Assembly (NCBI GenBank): GCA_022695795.1
Contig: MU404088.1
Coordinates: 62,001-126,000 of the forward strand
Source: Biscogniauxia marginata
Taxonomy: Eukaryota; Ascomycota; Sordariomycetes; Xylariales; Xylariaceae
DNA: 64,000 bases
Direction: 5' to 3'
Part shown: positions 1 through 10,990 of the stretch, piece by piece
Layout: each line of letters opens with the position of its first letter
How positions within the stretch are numbered: position 1 is the stretch's first letter
The notes under the pieces: generated by a model
Database searches by the model: none
The model's input: only the letters and a program-made list of their open reading frames with translations
What the model was told of the DNA's origin: nothing
Program-made: the position numbers and the translations under genes

Positions 1-564
1 CGTTTCGGAATTCAAACCCCATGATGCAGCTTTTGTACATACCAATCAATAAGGACGTTTTGACAAATCCGAGGGACGCTTATTAACTGGAGGAAATTTG
101 ATCTCCGAATGTGAAGCATAGAAGACGCGGAGGCAAGGACGGGCGGATAGGTGCCGTAAAGCAGTAATTTCGATAAGCAAGATCCCGTACTATGCCAGGA
201 TTGTAACAGGTTTCTAGTTTAAATAATGACATTGACGTCAAACGTGTTCTGGTCAGATTGGCTTTGGCACTCTGGATGCAAGCTCATAGCAAAGTCAGTG
301 TGAAGACAAGCGACGATTTGATATACCAAACGATGAGCTAGATTGTAGGTTGCTTTCCGTTTATGATGCTGTCTTGTGTTTCCCATGCACGTTTCCACAC
401 TAGAATACTAGAAAGGTTGGGTGGATGGTATAGCTAATTGGTTAACTCTCTCGAATTTTGCATCATCAAACATGCTTGAAGGTGATCTTAAGCGTGACTA
501 ATCGCGAGGAGAGTCGATAGTGTGAGCTTCATATCTGATAGTGTTCATCTCAGATTCTCGTGCA

Positions 565-570
565 TATAAA
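565..570 (+). promoter_or_regulatory. Probable TATA box of the SMP-like small gene
   Basis: A clean TATAAA sits about 160 bases upstream of the ATG at 727. It is followed by a C/A-rich leader typical of fungal 5' UTRs. It supports transcription of the small spliced gene at 727-1007. The assignment is inferred from sequence and spacing only. Confidence 0.5.
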
Positions 571-726
571 AGGCATTGGATATCCCCTTTCCTAGACCAT
601 AGCCAACTTGACTCTGTATCTTCACCAAGTCAGACCTGGACGATACTCAACCGATAAGATATTCATACCAACCCAGCTCGTCAACCAACACCACCTCATT
701 CCACCAACCATCCAGTGATAGTCACG

Positions 727-1007
727 ATGCCGAACGGACAAGAAGGACAAGGACAAGGACAAGGCAAGGCTATGACGTCCAGCGATGCTTCGCGCGTTCA
801 AAGCGGCCAGGTATGTATAACCTATGGTTTTCTACACATACCACGCAACTTTTGCAGATAGCTCACCAACAATGCTAGGTCAAAGCCGGACATGACATGT
901 TTTCGGCCGGTTTCGCAGCCCGAGCCCAGTCTGCTGCGGCTAAAAATGAGAACACCAGTGGTAGTCGAGGTGGCCAGCAGAACTCCAAGGGTTCCGGCAA
1001 GAAATAA
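727..1007 (+). CDS. Small SMP-like (seed-maturation-protein-type) fungal protein, 70 aa, two exons
   Basis: Exons are 727-810 and 879-1007, with a 68-nt GT-AG intron (GTATGT donor, CTAG acceptor) at 811-878. The joined frame gives 70 residues. The N terminus has GQ repeats, then TSSDASRVQSGQ, KAGHDMFSAGFAARAQSA and a Gly/Ser/Lys-rich tail. The pattern 'S-x-DA-x-R-[VI]-Q-S' followed by 'GF-A-x-R-A-Q-S' is what I recall from small hydrophilic fungal proteins annotated as SMP (seed maturation protein) domain proteins, which are thought to be stress-related. The protein is predicted soluble and disordered, with no signal peptide or membrane segment. Exon phase, splice sites and the upstream TATA box all agree. 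Its biological role is unknown. Confidence 0.7.
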
Positions 1008-3072
1008 GAGAGATAACCCGATCCCTAGAACCGGATTTTTGGACAGCCGACATAGGTTAGAGCATTTAGGGGATATCTGATGGTTACACTCCTTTGATCC
1101 GCTGAGATATCACCTCGACACAATGGTTCTCTCATTGTCAATCTGCCTGCTGGATAGCGGCAATGTTAAATTCTACACTGGTAACAACGGCCGCTTTGGA
1201 GAGATAGTTTAGGTGTCAGTCTTTTGTATCCACACATCTGCAGATGAATATCAGGTATTTTACCAACTGTTTTATTTCAAGATGTTCTCCGTGAACCAGC
1301 TATGGCCCGTGTGTGTGTGTGTGTGTGTAAAAAGACTTTGTTAATCACTACCTAGCTATTAACAATATCAGATTCCTGACCTTGGATGTGAGTTTGTTAT
1401 ATTATGGCAAAATCTTACTGTCAGTTTATGATAAACCTTCCGTAAAGAGACAATTGCGATATTTGTAGCCTCTAATAACCCCAGTATGTGGTGCATTTCA
1501 AGAAGGTTCGGCCATGGTCAGTTGCCATTCCAGCCAATGCCTCCATCTTGTGCCCATTTCATGATCCTGCCATAAAAGTAGGGAGAAAAGACGACATAAC
1601 ACATATATATGAATACGAGTGGTCAGCTCATCATGGGTACCATGTTCGACCTAAAGTCTGCCATAATTCTGAAGCCATTGAATCCTCACCGCTGTCTCTA
1701 CCCGCGGAGCTCACTAGTGGTCCAGTCATCAGGGGTAAGCACTAAGCCGAACAAATCGGAATGATGAAGGACAACCCATTCGGACTTGATTCACAAATAT
1801 TTTGGCTGAGAAACTCGTGTTCTATCGCAGTATACCCAGCAAATAATTATATGGACAGTAATGTAGTTATTGCGCGAGGAACTAGAACTACAGATACTCA
1901 GGACGTAGTACCTAATACATGTTACAGCCCCTTTGCTCCCTTAGCTGATGTTCACCTATCTTGTACCTATTGATCTATCTACACCACAACTTTCTGCGTA
2001 TTCCTGACAGAAAGTAAGGATCTTCGTAAAAAGTACGCTGAATACCTACCTAGCTAATGGGCAGTCAGCTAGCCCCAAGGCCAGAAATGAAACTGTGAAC
2101 ATAAGCAGAACATCATTGACGTAAGTATGGCGGGTGGTTACTGAAGGGACATGTACAAAGCTGGGTTGACTTTGGGAATCTTGTTAGCACTGTTAAAGCT
2201 AATATCGCCATTTATACGATCATTCCTCATCCACATTCAGCCAAACCACCAGCCATAAAAGTGCGTATTGCCACCGGCCGTCAGCCGACCAGTGCTTCTG
2301 GCTCTTCTATCCCTTTCAGATGGTGTGATGAAGCATATGATCGTAGCCCGTGCGACATTGTATTGTCAGAAAACCGTCCGTGTATATAGGCAGCACTTGC
2401 TGCGAGTGATTTCTCTTTTTTATCTTTCTGTCTGTTAAGTTTAAACCTTCATTTAAAGTAAGTCGGATGGCTCAATGGATGTTAAGTATGTACCTAAAAA
2501 GCGATAGGACGTACAGACTTGACAGGTATATTGAGTCCAAGTTCAGCTTGAACCTCAATCCGGTGCTAGTGTATTCAAGTCTCTCTAAATTGGCCAATAA
2601 GCTATTCTATAAGTTGAGGATCGTTGACAAGGTTGACATGTCAAGCCACTTATCGTGTGATCAATGTAATGCCAAGCGTGGCGATACAATGGCTCAAGCC
2701 TATCAAATGAATGCCAGCATAACCATGTCGCCGTTGATTATCTTGGTGACTTATCGTTGGATGAAATCATCCGTTGTCGTCAGTTGCGCGACACCAGCCA
2801 TTGCGGCCTCATGACATCTGTAGTAGCCCAGTTATAGCCAGGCGAGGCCCGGATTATGGGGCTCGGCTGAGCCCCTAGGAGACATTTATCACGTTCATCA
2901 GGCTTGGGAACAACATTGCCGAAATTATATATTGTTAGTTCATCCGCACCTGAGCGCAATCGCTCCTCTTTCACTCTGAGCAGCTGTAAATAGTATCAAT
3001 GAAGTCATTCTATCTAGTTAACCACCCATACGTGCTCTAGTCCTGAGTCAACACCCGGCGAACTCGTAAAAC
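1008..3072. other. Intergenic, no confident gene
   Basis: About 2 kb with a (GT)n run at 1309-1328 and scattered stop codons. An ATG-initiated open frame of 115 codons at 2467-2814 shows no recognisable motif and has AT-rich codon use, so I do not call it. The 3' part is presumably the promoter of the oxidoreductase at 3073. Confidence 0.5.
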
Positions 3073-4080
3073 ATGGCGTCGACGATGAAAGCCTGGCAGT
3101 GGACCAAAATCCACGAGAAATTCGAAAATTCACTTACTCTGAGCCACGATGCTCCCGCGCCAGACAAATCATCCCTCCTCCCTAACCAGCTGCTCGTAGA
3201 GGTTATCACTGCGGCCATCAATCCCATCGACTACAAATTGCCCGAGTCGGGCTTGATTGCAAGCTTGATAATACGTGGCCGGCCGGCAACACCCGGACTC
3301 GACTTCTGCGGTCGTATCGTCGCAAAGCACAAGTCGAACAGCTCTTTCAAGGAAGGCGATCTAGTCCTTGGAGCATTTGGAAAGTCGTCTAAGTTTGGTT
3401 CGCTTGCCCAGCTTATTGTCATCTCCGTCACGGAATGTGCTCTGCTACCGGAAGGAGTCCATCCCGACCAGGGCGCTGCCGTCGGATGTGCTGGGACGAC
3501 TGCTTTCCAGTCCGTCGTCTCGAGAGGTCTGGGACCTGGTTCGAAGGTCTTCATAAATGGCGGCTCGGGCGGAGTCGGCACCTATGCTGTGCAATTCGCC
3601 AACGTCTTATCTGCTGAAGTCACGGCAACCTGCTCCACAGCCAATGTCGAGCTTTGCCGGGCGCTTGGCGCGCGCGACGTCATCGACTACAAGAACCAAG
3701 ACGTCATCACGACACTGAAGGAAAGAGGGCAGATCTACGATCTCGTGGTTGACAACGTCGGAGATACAAACCTATATTCCCAGTGTGGAACGTTCTTAAA
3801 AAAGAATGGAGTGTTCGTGCAGGTCGGAGTCGCGTCACTAAACGCTTCAGACCTGTTCTCCACGTATAAAAGGGTCATTTTGCCCGGTGGCCACTCATGC
3901 CAGTTCATTCAGATGAAGAGCGATTCGGCATATTTCTCTCAGATCGGTGAATGGATTTCAGAAGGAAAGGTCCGGCCCGTGATAGACGAGGTTTTTGAAT
4001 TCGATGATGTGCCCGAGGCATATAAGAAACTACGGACAGGGCACGCAAAAGGCAAGATCATTGTACACGTCGGAAAATAA
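3073..4080 (+). CDS. Zinc-independent medium-chain dehydrogenase/quinone oxidoreductase-like protein
   Basis: Single-exon gene of 335 aa with ATG in good context (AAAACATGG). The N-terminal GroES-like domain (residues about 25-130) shows 'EVITAAINPIDYKLPESG' and 'PGLDFCGRIVAKH'. The Rossmann domain (about 140-290) carries the nucleotide-binding glycine motif GGSGGVGTYAVQFA near residue 163. The C terminus ends 'GHAKGKIIVHVGK', as is standard for zeta-crystallin/Yim1/RTN4IP1-like MDR enzymes. The cysteine and histidine pattern of the zinc ADHs is absent, so a zinc-free NAD(P)H-dependent reductase is inferred. The substrate is unknown. It stands alone in gene-poor surroundings. Confidence 0.88.
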   Translation: MASTMKAWQWTKIHEKFENSLTLSHDAPAPDKSSLLPNQLLVEVITAAINPIDYKLPESGLIASLIIRGRPATPGLDFCGRIVAKHKSNSSFKEGDLVLGAFGKSSKFGSLAQLIVISVTECALLPEGVHPDQGAAVGCAGTTAFQSVVSRGLGPGSKVFINGGSGGVGTYAVQFANVLSAEVTATCSTANVELCRALGARDVIDYKNQDVITTLKERGQIYDLVVDNVGDTNLYSQCGTFLKKNGVFVQVGVASLNASDLFSTYKRVILPGGHSCQFIQMKSDSAYFSQIGEWISEGKVRPVIDEVFEFDDVPEAYKKLRTGHAKGKIIVHVGK

Positions 4081-7000
4081 CCAATAGCTAAAATATTTTG
4101 TTTGCCCCCTGGATCGCCTAGGCGATCACGATGGAGAATTATCTTATCTGCCCAACTAATCTAGTCCGAGGAATATCTTTCCAGGGGAATGTCCGTGATA
4201 GATATTTTATGTGGAAATTGAATATATCTTTTATTTTAACTGCCTCCTTTAAAGCACTTTCGAAGGATGGGAAATCATTATCAACCCATATGATAGGGGC
4301 CAGGACTGGCATACGACCGGCGATGTACGCCCACATGAATGATATGTAAAGCCAGTCGCCCGTCAATGCCTAAATGAAGCTCCCCTAATGTGGACCACCA
4401 ACACTGGCCACGGGTGGCTGAAATAATCAAAGGAGGACCGACCTCGTTAGTATATGCTGGTTTTATCCATGATAAATTTAGATTTTAACAACGGGAAGGG
4501 TTCGTTGGATAAGCCAGTAGGAATATTTATCAACCAATGAGAAAGACTTGCTTCCAGTGTATCATAAGGAGACTCAATATACTGTACGCGCGTAGACAGA
4601 CATTTATTCTGCCCGGCTGAAAACTTAAAGAGATCGCGGTATATAGACCACACTTGTAATATGAAATAACCCACAAATTTTCAGGAGAACCTCGCGCCTT
4701 GCAATGGTGTAACACGATATAATACAAGGTTGTTCGGGAGACAAAGAGGCTATTGAGGTGTAAAGGAGCCACCTACCTGTGTACCTTGAGTTCTAGCTCT
4801 TCGTGCAATAGCAAAGTTATCACCTATGCTAAAAGGAGGTCTGCATCGTGACACAATTATAAGATCTATAGGTATGTAATCAGAAACTTCTTCTAGGCAT
4901 TAGCTTGTTAGGACTGAAGAGATTAACAACACTTTTGAATGGTTACCACAAGCTTTGGCGAATGTAGTCGACATCCTCACATCTGATCTTAGGATAACCG
5001 AGCCGATCAACTCAAAAGTTGCGGAATACGGCGCGCCGAAAGTGACGCTATGAGAATATATTGATGGACTGCGAGTAATCAACGGAGAAAACATACATCC
5101 GACTCTCCCGCAGAGGTTGTAGCTAGCTTACCTGAGAAATTGAATGCTCCTCACCAGTGAACTTCACATACCTCTCATCTCCTTGGCTCTATATTTCGTG
5201 TTGCTATGCTCATCGTGGATATGTTAAGAAGACCTTGAGATTATCTGCGCCATTAGGGAAATATAGAATTAATAGTGGCTCTTGACCCCTGTACCTATTT
5301 GTAACGACATTATAGCGAATGAAATTTAGTCTCTTTTTTTTTTTTAATTCTTCATAGAAGACGCCATTTAGGAGATATTCATGGTTAGTATAATCTTCGT
5401 TAAATGAGAAAAAAATTAGAGTCAGAAAGTAGGCTTTGCTTGCAATGGTTGAGGCAACGCTGAGGAGGCCAAGGGGTTTTTTTTTCTGGGGGGAGGGGGG
5501 GTTGTGACCATGACCTACTTTCAAGCTTCAAAAATAGTCACTTTGAATCCTGTTTGAAGTGGCTCGAGTCTGTGTATATCTATCAATTTATGGCTGCCAA
5601 ATCTGATCTAGCTGCACATAAAAGAACAACGTGAACGGAAAGGTTGGTATAGAGCACGGGAATTAAGAGTAAGCCTCTTCACCAAAGGACTTCCATGTAA
5701 CCTGCCAGGGATATCATAGTTAGCTTAATATACCGTTTTAAATGGGATAAATGTAGTTGTCTTCAAATATCTAGTCTAGGAAGACATAGTTTGTGTAAAC
5801 GAGGTGACAGTGACATATCCACCTAGAGCTTTTGTAGCCTACTGAAGAATATTAAAGGACGGCCCATACCAATGGTGCCATCAATTTAAAGGTTGTATGA
5901 TACACTAAAATTGAAGATCTCCCGGCAAACCCCCAGAAAAAAAAAGCTCATCAGTGTTTAATGTAAGCAGCTATCCTAGAGTAGTGAAGCTCGAGTCGTC
6001 TATCCTGTAACTGAACGCACCAGGACGGCCAGAGCCAAAGCTGATGTCAAAGATACTGCGCAAGCAAGCCGTCCCTTTAGGGGCCTCTGTGCTGGAGACC
6101 GTGGTTTCTGTGCTCGTTGTCTGCCACGAGGTGTTAATAGTTATACTACTTACTACGGCGACTGTCAGGGCGCTACCGTCATTCATAACTCTTACCTGGC
6201 CGACTGGTCCTAGAAGAGAGCTAGACCCGTACGGCCGCCATCAGCCATGTTACTCGTATCCAGTACTACTTGCCGCCTGTCGGCCTATAGCGCATTGTCA
6301 ATGCCCCGATACCCTTCACATATGCCATTTCATTGTTTATTAAAGTATACTCCGAAGACCACTCTAGCGAGGGGACTGAATGTCTAACCCCAATCATACC
6401 CTATTTATATTTATTTTCGATGTGAAAACTCATAGCTAATGCCCTAGTCTAAAGACTGATTATGAGGCCCTGAAACGACTACATAATCGTTGCGTAAAAG
6501 ATCAAGCATATATTGTATTAGAATATCGGAGTACCGAACAACATATACGGCTACCTATATGGCCTCATACGTATGTATCTATATAAACATGCATCTATCT
6601 GGCTTTACCTCAATTAAATACACTCCATCCCATCCTCATACCTTGTTTAATCCCAACATGTTATCTTGTTAACTCGTGTATGGTGTATGTTCGACTTAGA
6701 TTTGCTACGTGCTCTATAACTATGACAATTATTTCATATGAACTTATACTATACCACTTACATTTGTTATCCCTCATATCATAGCATTGGGATTTCTGGG
6801 GTAATGGGAACTTCTGGATCGCGAGTCATGTTTTGTTGCTCTTAATATAACTTATATGTTACTATTAGAATAACACACGATATAAACTCTTCGAGGGCCT
6901 GGTAATATTTAAGTTAGGGTAAGTCTGACTATTCTAGATTGCGTAAGTTGTTATATTTGCCGCTCTGCCGCCTTCTTCCGGATTTCCTTTCATTTCTTTT

Positions 7001-8812
7001 TTGTTCATTTTTCGTATATTCCCATTTTCTGCTTCTTGAAATATCAGGTGGTCGAGCTGATATGTATTCGGGATACCCTTTTGAAAGTTCTAGTCAGTTG
7101 GGACCACCCCAGCCGTCACAATTACAATACCTCAGAACATATGGAGGTATCAAAGGTAGATAAGATTAGACGAGGAGATCGGAGATTAGATATGTGCCAT
7201 TCAGCCCCTACCTGCAGCTGCAACGCCGAGGCTGCACTCTTTACAACCCACATCCTACCTTTTACTATTTCACCTTCGATCTCTTCGTTGTCATCCGATC
7301 TACGTCTTCACGTTGTGCAACTGCAGGAGGGATGCCACGGCCTCGCCGGTTTCATTGTCGAGATCGAAGCTCGCAGGTACGGTAGGTATGTATCTTTCTT
7401 CCTCATGTATCCGAATGAGCTTCTATCTTTCGTCGAGGGCAGCCTGGCCGCCTTCTAGCATTCGCAGATATCTCAACTCCGATCACGGCTGGCTGTTGTG
7501 GGGGCTTGATTCGGGATGGTTTAGGCTGAGCTTGAATTGAAGGTTGTAAGAACGTTGGAAAGCTACATATCTAAACCGTAGGTAGCTGAAGTTTAATTAC
7601 CATGTGGAAAGCACAGGCCACCCGCCGGAGTAGGTATGTGGGACGATAAAGCAACCTTAAGAGAGAGGTCCGGCGTGTTACAAGGTGCGCTTGACGCCAG
7701 CCATCTCTCATCGAATCGTTCTAGAACACCTGGTATGACGTACTGTGCCTTCCAGGACCTTGGCTAGCCTGTGGTTAGCCCGTAACTAAGCCCGCCTAAG
7801 CCTCGCTCATTAGTGTGACTAGTGTCGAATCCGATACCTCCTTAGGTATCCCACGATTTATGCTTTGCTTACCCCTGTTTACGTTGTGTAAGTGAAACCA
7901 TATCCATCAACGGCGTCGTGCAGCTTTACGTATGTGCTAACGACCGAGCGATAGGGCTTCGGCGACCCTCTTGGCACCCCCGGATCTATATTTCCGTCTC
8001 GGGTCGCTTCTCATCGTGGTGGTGGGCATATCCCGACCTTGCTGTCCTCCCCTCTCGGCTCGTGTTGCTGGTGCTCCTGCCAGCACGACATGTCTTTTTT
8101 CCCGCATTTTCCGCCTAGCGCGAGCATTTCCGGCAACTTCCAACTCCTTACGGCAGATCCTTCCCGAATTCAAGGCCATCCTCAGGCAGAACGGAATAAA
8201 CGGTCCTTGCGTCTAGCTGGTAGTAGGCACGTCTATCTACCTGGCAGGATATCTACCTAAGCAGTGGCTAGAGAATCTCTGGTTTGTAGTCATCACACGG
8301 CTCAACAGCTACATTCTTCGAAACGTTCCGATCGGCTGCTAGTGAACCATGTCTACCACTTTCTTATCTGTATAGTATCTATATGAGAGTAACCAATTAG
8401 TGAATGCGCTAGACCATCAAATCAGGAGTCTCGCTAAATAGTTATGAGACCATGATCCCTAGATCATCAGCCCAACTTTTTTCCCTCTTGTTCAGGTAAA
8501 GGAAATTTTGTTTGAAAAATAAATATCACGGGCCCCTGTGCGATACGTGATTGAGAACACGTGCCGTTAGTGACAAGTCTTGGTAGCGAAGCTGTCATAG
8601 CTATCACATGGATATCCATATACACACTCAGTTAGACCCTTTAGGTAACCAATTTTCTTTAGCAGTGATCAATCTAAGTGTATACACATATGGGAATAAT
8701 GCCTTATAACTATTATGCCTAGTACTCTGTTTGCCGTTTACATAAACCCACGATCGCTATCATAACAACAGAAAGGCAGATTGGCAACACCAGCCCTACA
8801 ACCACGACCTGC
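4081..8812. other. 4.7-kb gene-poor stretch
   Basis: No open frame here shows a recognisable domain. Composition is AT-leaning with poly-T and poly-G tracts (around 5333-5345 and 5475-5503). A minus-strand frame at about 5971-6230 contains a perfect donor (CAG|GTAAGA), but I could not build a convincing gene. The region may be eroded accessory DNA, but nothing definite can be named. Confidence 0.5.
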
Positions 8813-10036
8813 TCATAGCGGCGCCCTCGCAAGGACGGTGCCCATTTTGGAGTGTGAGCCTTCCGGCGAAGGCACAAAATCCTTGGCACTTAGACCGGCT
8901 TTGGCCTGGAACAGGCAGACAATGTCAGACCCTCCAAAAAGGAAACACGATATATCATCACCCTTCTTCAGCACATCGCCCTCCTTGACAGACAGCTTGA
9001 CGGACGAGATCATGGCCATGCCGATTGGCAACACCGCCACCTTTCCCAGTGTTGGATTGTCGATGACTACCAGGCCTCTCGTCTGCAGAAACTGGTACCC
9101 AGGGCTATCGGGAGCCACAAACTCCAATATGGAGCGGTTAGGGTGGTTCTTAGTGCTTACCTCGAAGTAGGCCGCCCCCTGGATGGTCCTAGCCTCGAGT
9201 ACCTTGCCCGAGACGGGCGAGTGCTGCCGGTGGTAGTTGTAGGGGTTCAGGAACGCGTGCATCCAGATTCCACCCTCGAACTCAGACGCGTACTTACTGC
9301 CCTGCAGCAGCGAGTCGACAGTCCAGGGAAGGCCCTTGATGTAGACGATGCCCCCGGACTGGATATCGACGATATTCTGGTCGGCTGACGAGTTTTCATA
9401 GGTGCAGTCAGTCGGGTAGACAATGACCCTGTCGTCGTCGGGAGAGTCGATGGGTCTAGCGCCGGGCTTGAGGTGCCGGGCGAAAAATTGGTTGAAGGTG
9501 CGGAAGCCACCTTCGGGAACCAGCGCCTCCTCGTAGCTGTACAGCGGCGAATCCTTGAAGGACTGCAGGGACTCGGCCGTAAGGGACGCCGGGGTGTCCA
9601 TGAAGAGGCCGATGAGCTGGGCATAGACGACCACCCAGGACGAGAGCCAGGTGAGAGGCCGTCCGACCTGGTCGGGGTTGATTGGGGTTTGAAGCTCCAG
9701 AAGCGGGGGCTGGTCGATGATGACATAGAACATGCAGAGCGTGTCGATAACGTTCTTGCTATGAAAGTTCTCATGCGGTGTCCATCTGAGTAAACTGTTG
9801 GCAAACTCGAGAAAAGAACGAGCACTGTTAACTTTCATCTCGTCCATGAGGTCGGGGATCTGTTTGTAAGCTGAGGTAACCGCATCGCTCAGTGCTCCCG
9901 GTCTAGTTTTTTCGAGGTAGCCAATGAGCACATCGATGATAGGGTCGAATGCCGTTGATTCTCCATATGATGGGACTGAAAGCGAAATTGGGGAGCGCTC
10001 GGGCTCGAGTTGGGTGCAAGTCGAGTTCCGCGTCAT
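8813..10036 (-). CDS. Phosphatidylserine-decarboxylase-family pyruvoyl enzyme (PsiD-like branch)
   Basis: Single-exon minus-strand gene of 407 aa. The C-terminal half is a PSD catalytic domain. The triad positions are visible: Asp210 in YPTDC, His269 in NPYNYHRQHSPVSG, and Ser370 in FLFGGSD, where proenzyme cleavage between Gly369 and Ser370 would create the pyruvoyl group. The N-terminal ~170 residues ('LLRWTPHENFHSKNVIDTL...', 'FNQFFARHLKPGARPI') resemble the helical extension (PSDC-type) of fungal non-mitochondrial PSD relatives that include tryptophan decarboxylase PsiD. GGSD replaces the LGST site of lipid PSDs. There is no mitochondrial presequence, membrane anchor or C2 domain, so a soluble decarboxylase of an amino acid or metabolite is more likely than phosphatidylethanolamine synthesis. 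The substrate is unknown. Confidence 0.87.
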   Translation of the reverse strand: MTRNSTCTQLEPERSPISLSVPSYGESTAFDPIIDVLIGYLEKTRPGALSDAVTSAYKQIPDLMDEMKVNSARSFLEFANSLLRWTPHENFHSKNVIDTLCMFYVIIDQPPLLELQTPINPDQVGRPLTWLSSWVVVYAQLIGLFMDTPASLTAESLQSFKDSPLYSYEEALVPEGGFRTFNQFFARHLKPGARPIDSPDDDRVIVYPTDCTYENSSADQNIVDIQSGGIVYIKGLPWTVDSLLQGSKYASEFEGGIWMHAFLNPYNYHRQHSPVSGKVLEARTIQGAAYFEVSTKNHPNRSILEFVAPDSPGYQFLQTRGLVVIDNPTLGKVAVLPIGMAMISSVKLSVKEGDVLKKGDDISCFLFGGSDIVCLFQAKAGLSAKDFVPSPEGSHSKMGTVLARAPL

Positions 10037-10220
10037 CGTGGTAGTGGGAAGATCAGATTAGATTCAATTTTTTCAAAATATTGGTCGAAGATTGAGTTAT
10101 AATGTATATTGATGGTTGAGAGTTATAATGTTTGTGTGTATATATGCTTTCCCGTAAGGTACGAGATATTATGTATTGCGAGAAGAGAATGCTGTCTGAT
10201 GAGCCGGGGAGCTCAAGGGG

Positions 10221-10227
10221 ATTTATA
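10221..10227 (-). promoter_or_regulatory. Probable TATA box of the PSD-like gene
   Basis: On the minus strand this reads TATAAAT, about 185 bases upstream of the ATG at 10036. Spacing and sequence fit a fungal TATA element. This is an inference from position only. Confidence 0.4.
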
Positions 10228-10709
10228 GAAACAGCTCGTGCCCTTCTCCCTTCCAATTCACCGAGTCAGAGCGAAGATCGGAGGAAGTTTTCCATGATTC
10301 ACTCTGCTATGAGTAATTTGGTTCGGTGCTCAAAAAAAGAAGGCGTAAATTCCCGTGTCCTTGATGCACAACTTCAAGGGTATTCCCGATCTGGATTGAG
10401 GTTATATCGGTGGCCTACCCTAGACGAACTATAAATTGCCAGGTAAGCTCGGGAAACGTTTAAATTATGGGAAAGACTTACCGGAGAACCTTGTTACCCA
10501 TAATTCCAGCACGTTGGAAATCAGAGTGCAAGTTGTCTGGCTATGATGCATTTTGTTGTTGTAGTATGTTGCTAGATACGCTAATAATGGGCAATCCATA
10601 TGGGTTCCTAGGTACCTATGTACCTATGCGGGGAATTGGGGTCTAGAACAATTGAAAGTGGTACCTTTATGTTGGCCCACACCACGATGCTATATTCTCA
10701 ATACCTTGT

Positions 10710-10990
10710 CATGAAAGTCGTAATTAAAAATTAAAATAAACTTCATATTAACATGTTATATGTTATACTTTAATTGTGATTTTTTTTAATTACACAGTTT
10801 ATTATTTAATAAAAATAATATTAAATTTTTAAAATATTAAATTATTTTATAATAATTATTTTAATAATAAAATTTATAATAAAATTTATAAAAAACTTTA
10901 TTTATTTAAATTAAATTAAATTATTATTAAATATTAATTTTAATAAAATATAAAAAAGATAAAAACCGGAGATATATTTTTAAACCCCCG
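10710..10990. repeat. Extremely AT-rich low-complexity block
   Basis: About 280 bases consist almost only of A and T, with many TTAAA/ATTAT words and several short inverted repeats. A short GC-containing hairpin follows at about 10966-10997: AAAACCGG pairing with CCGGTTTT. Such blocks in filamentous ascomycetes are usually repeat-induced point mutation (RIP) remnants of transposons. No element can be recognised here. Confidence 0.6.

Noticed and set aside
2467..2814. 115-codon ATG frame
   Set aside because: No motif, AT-rich codons and no splice or promoter support.
5971..6230. Minus-strand Thr/Ser-rich frame with a perfect CAG|GTAAGA donor
   Set aside because: The upstream exon frame ends in stops and no consistent gene model could be built.
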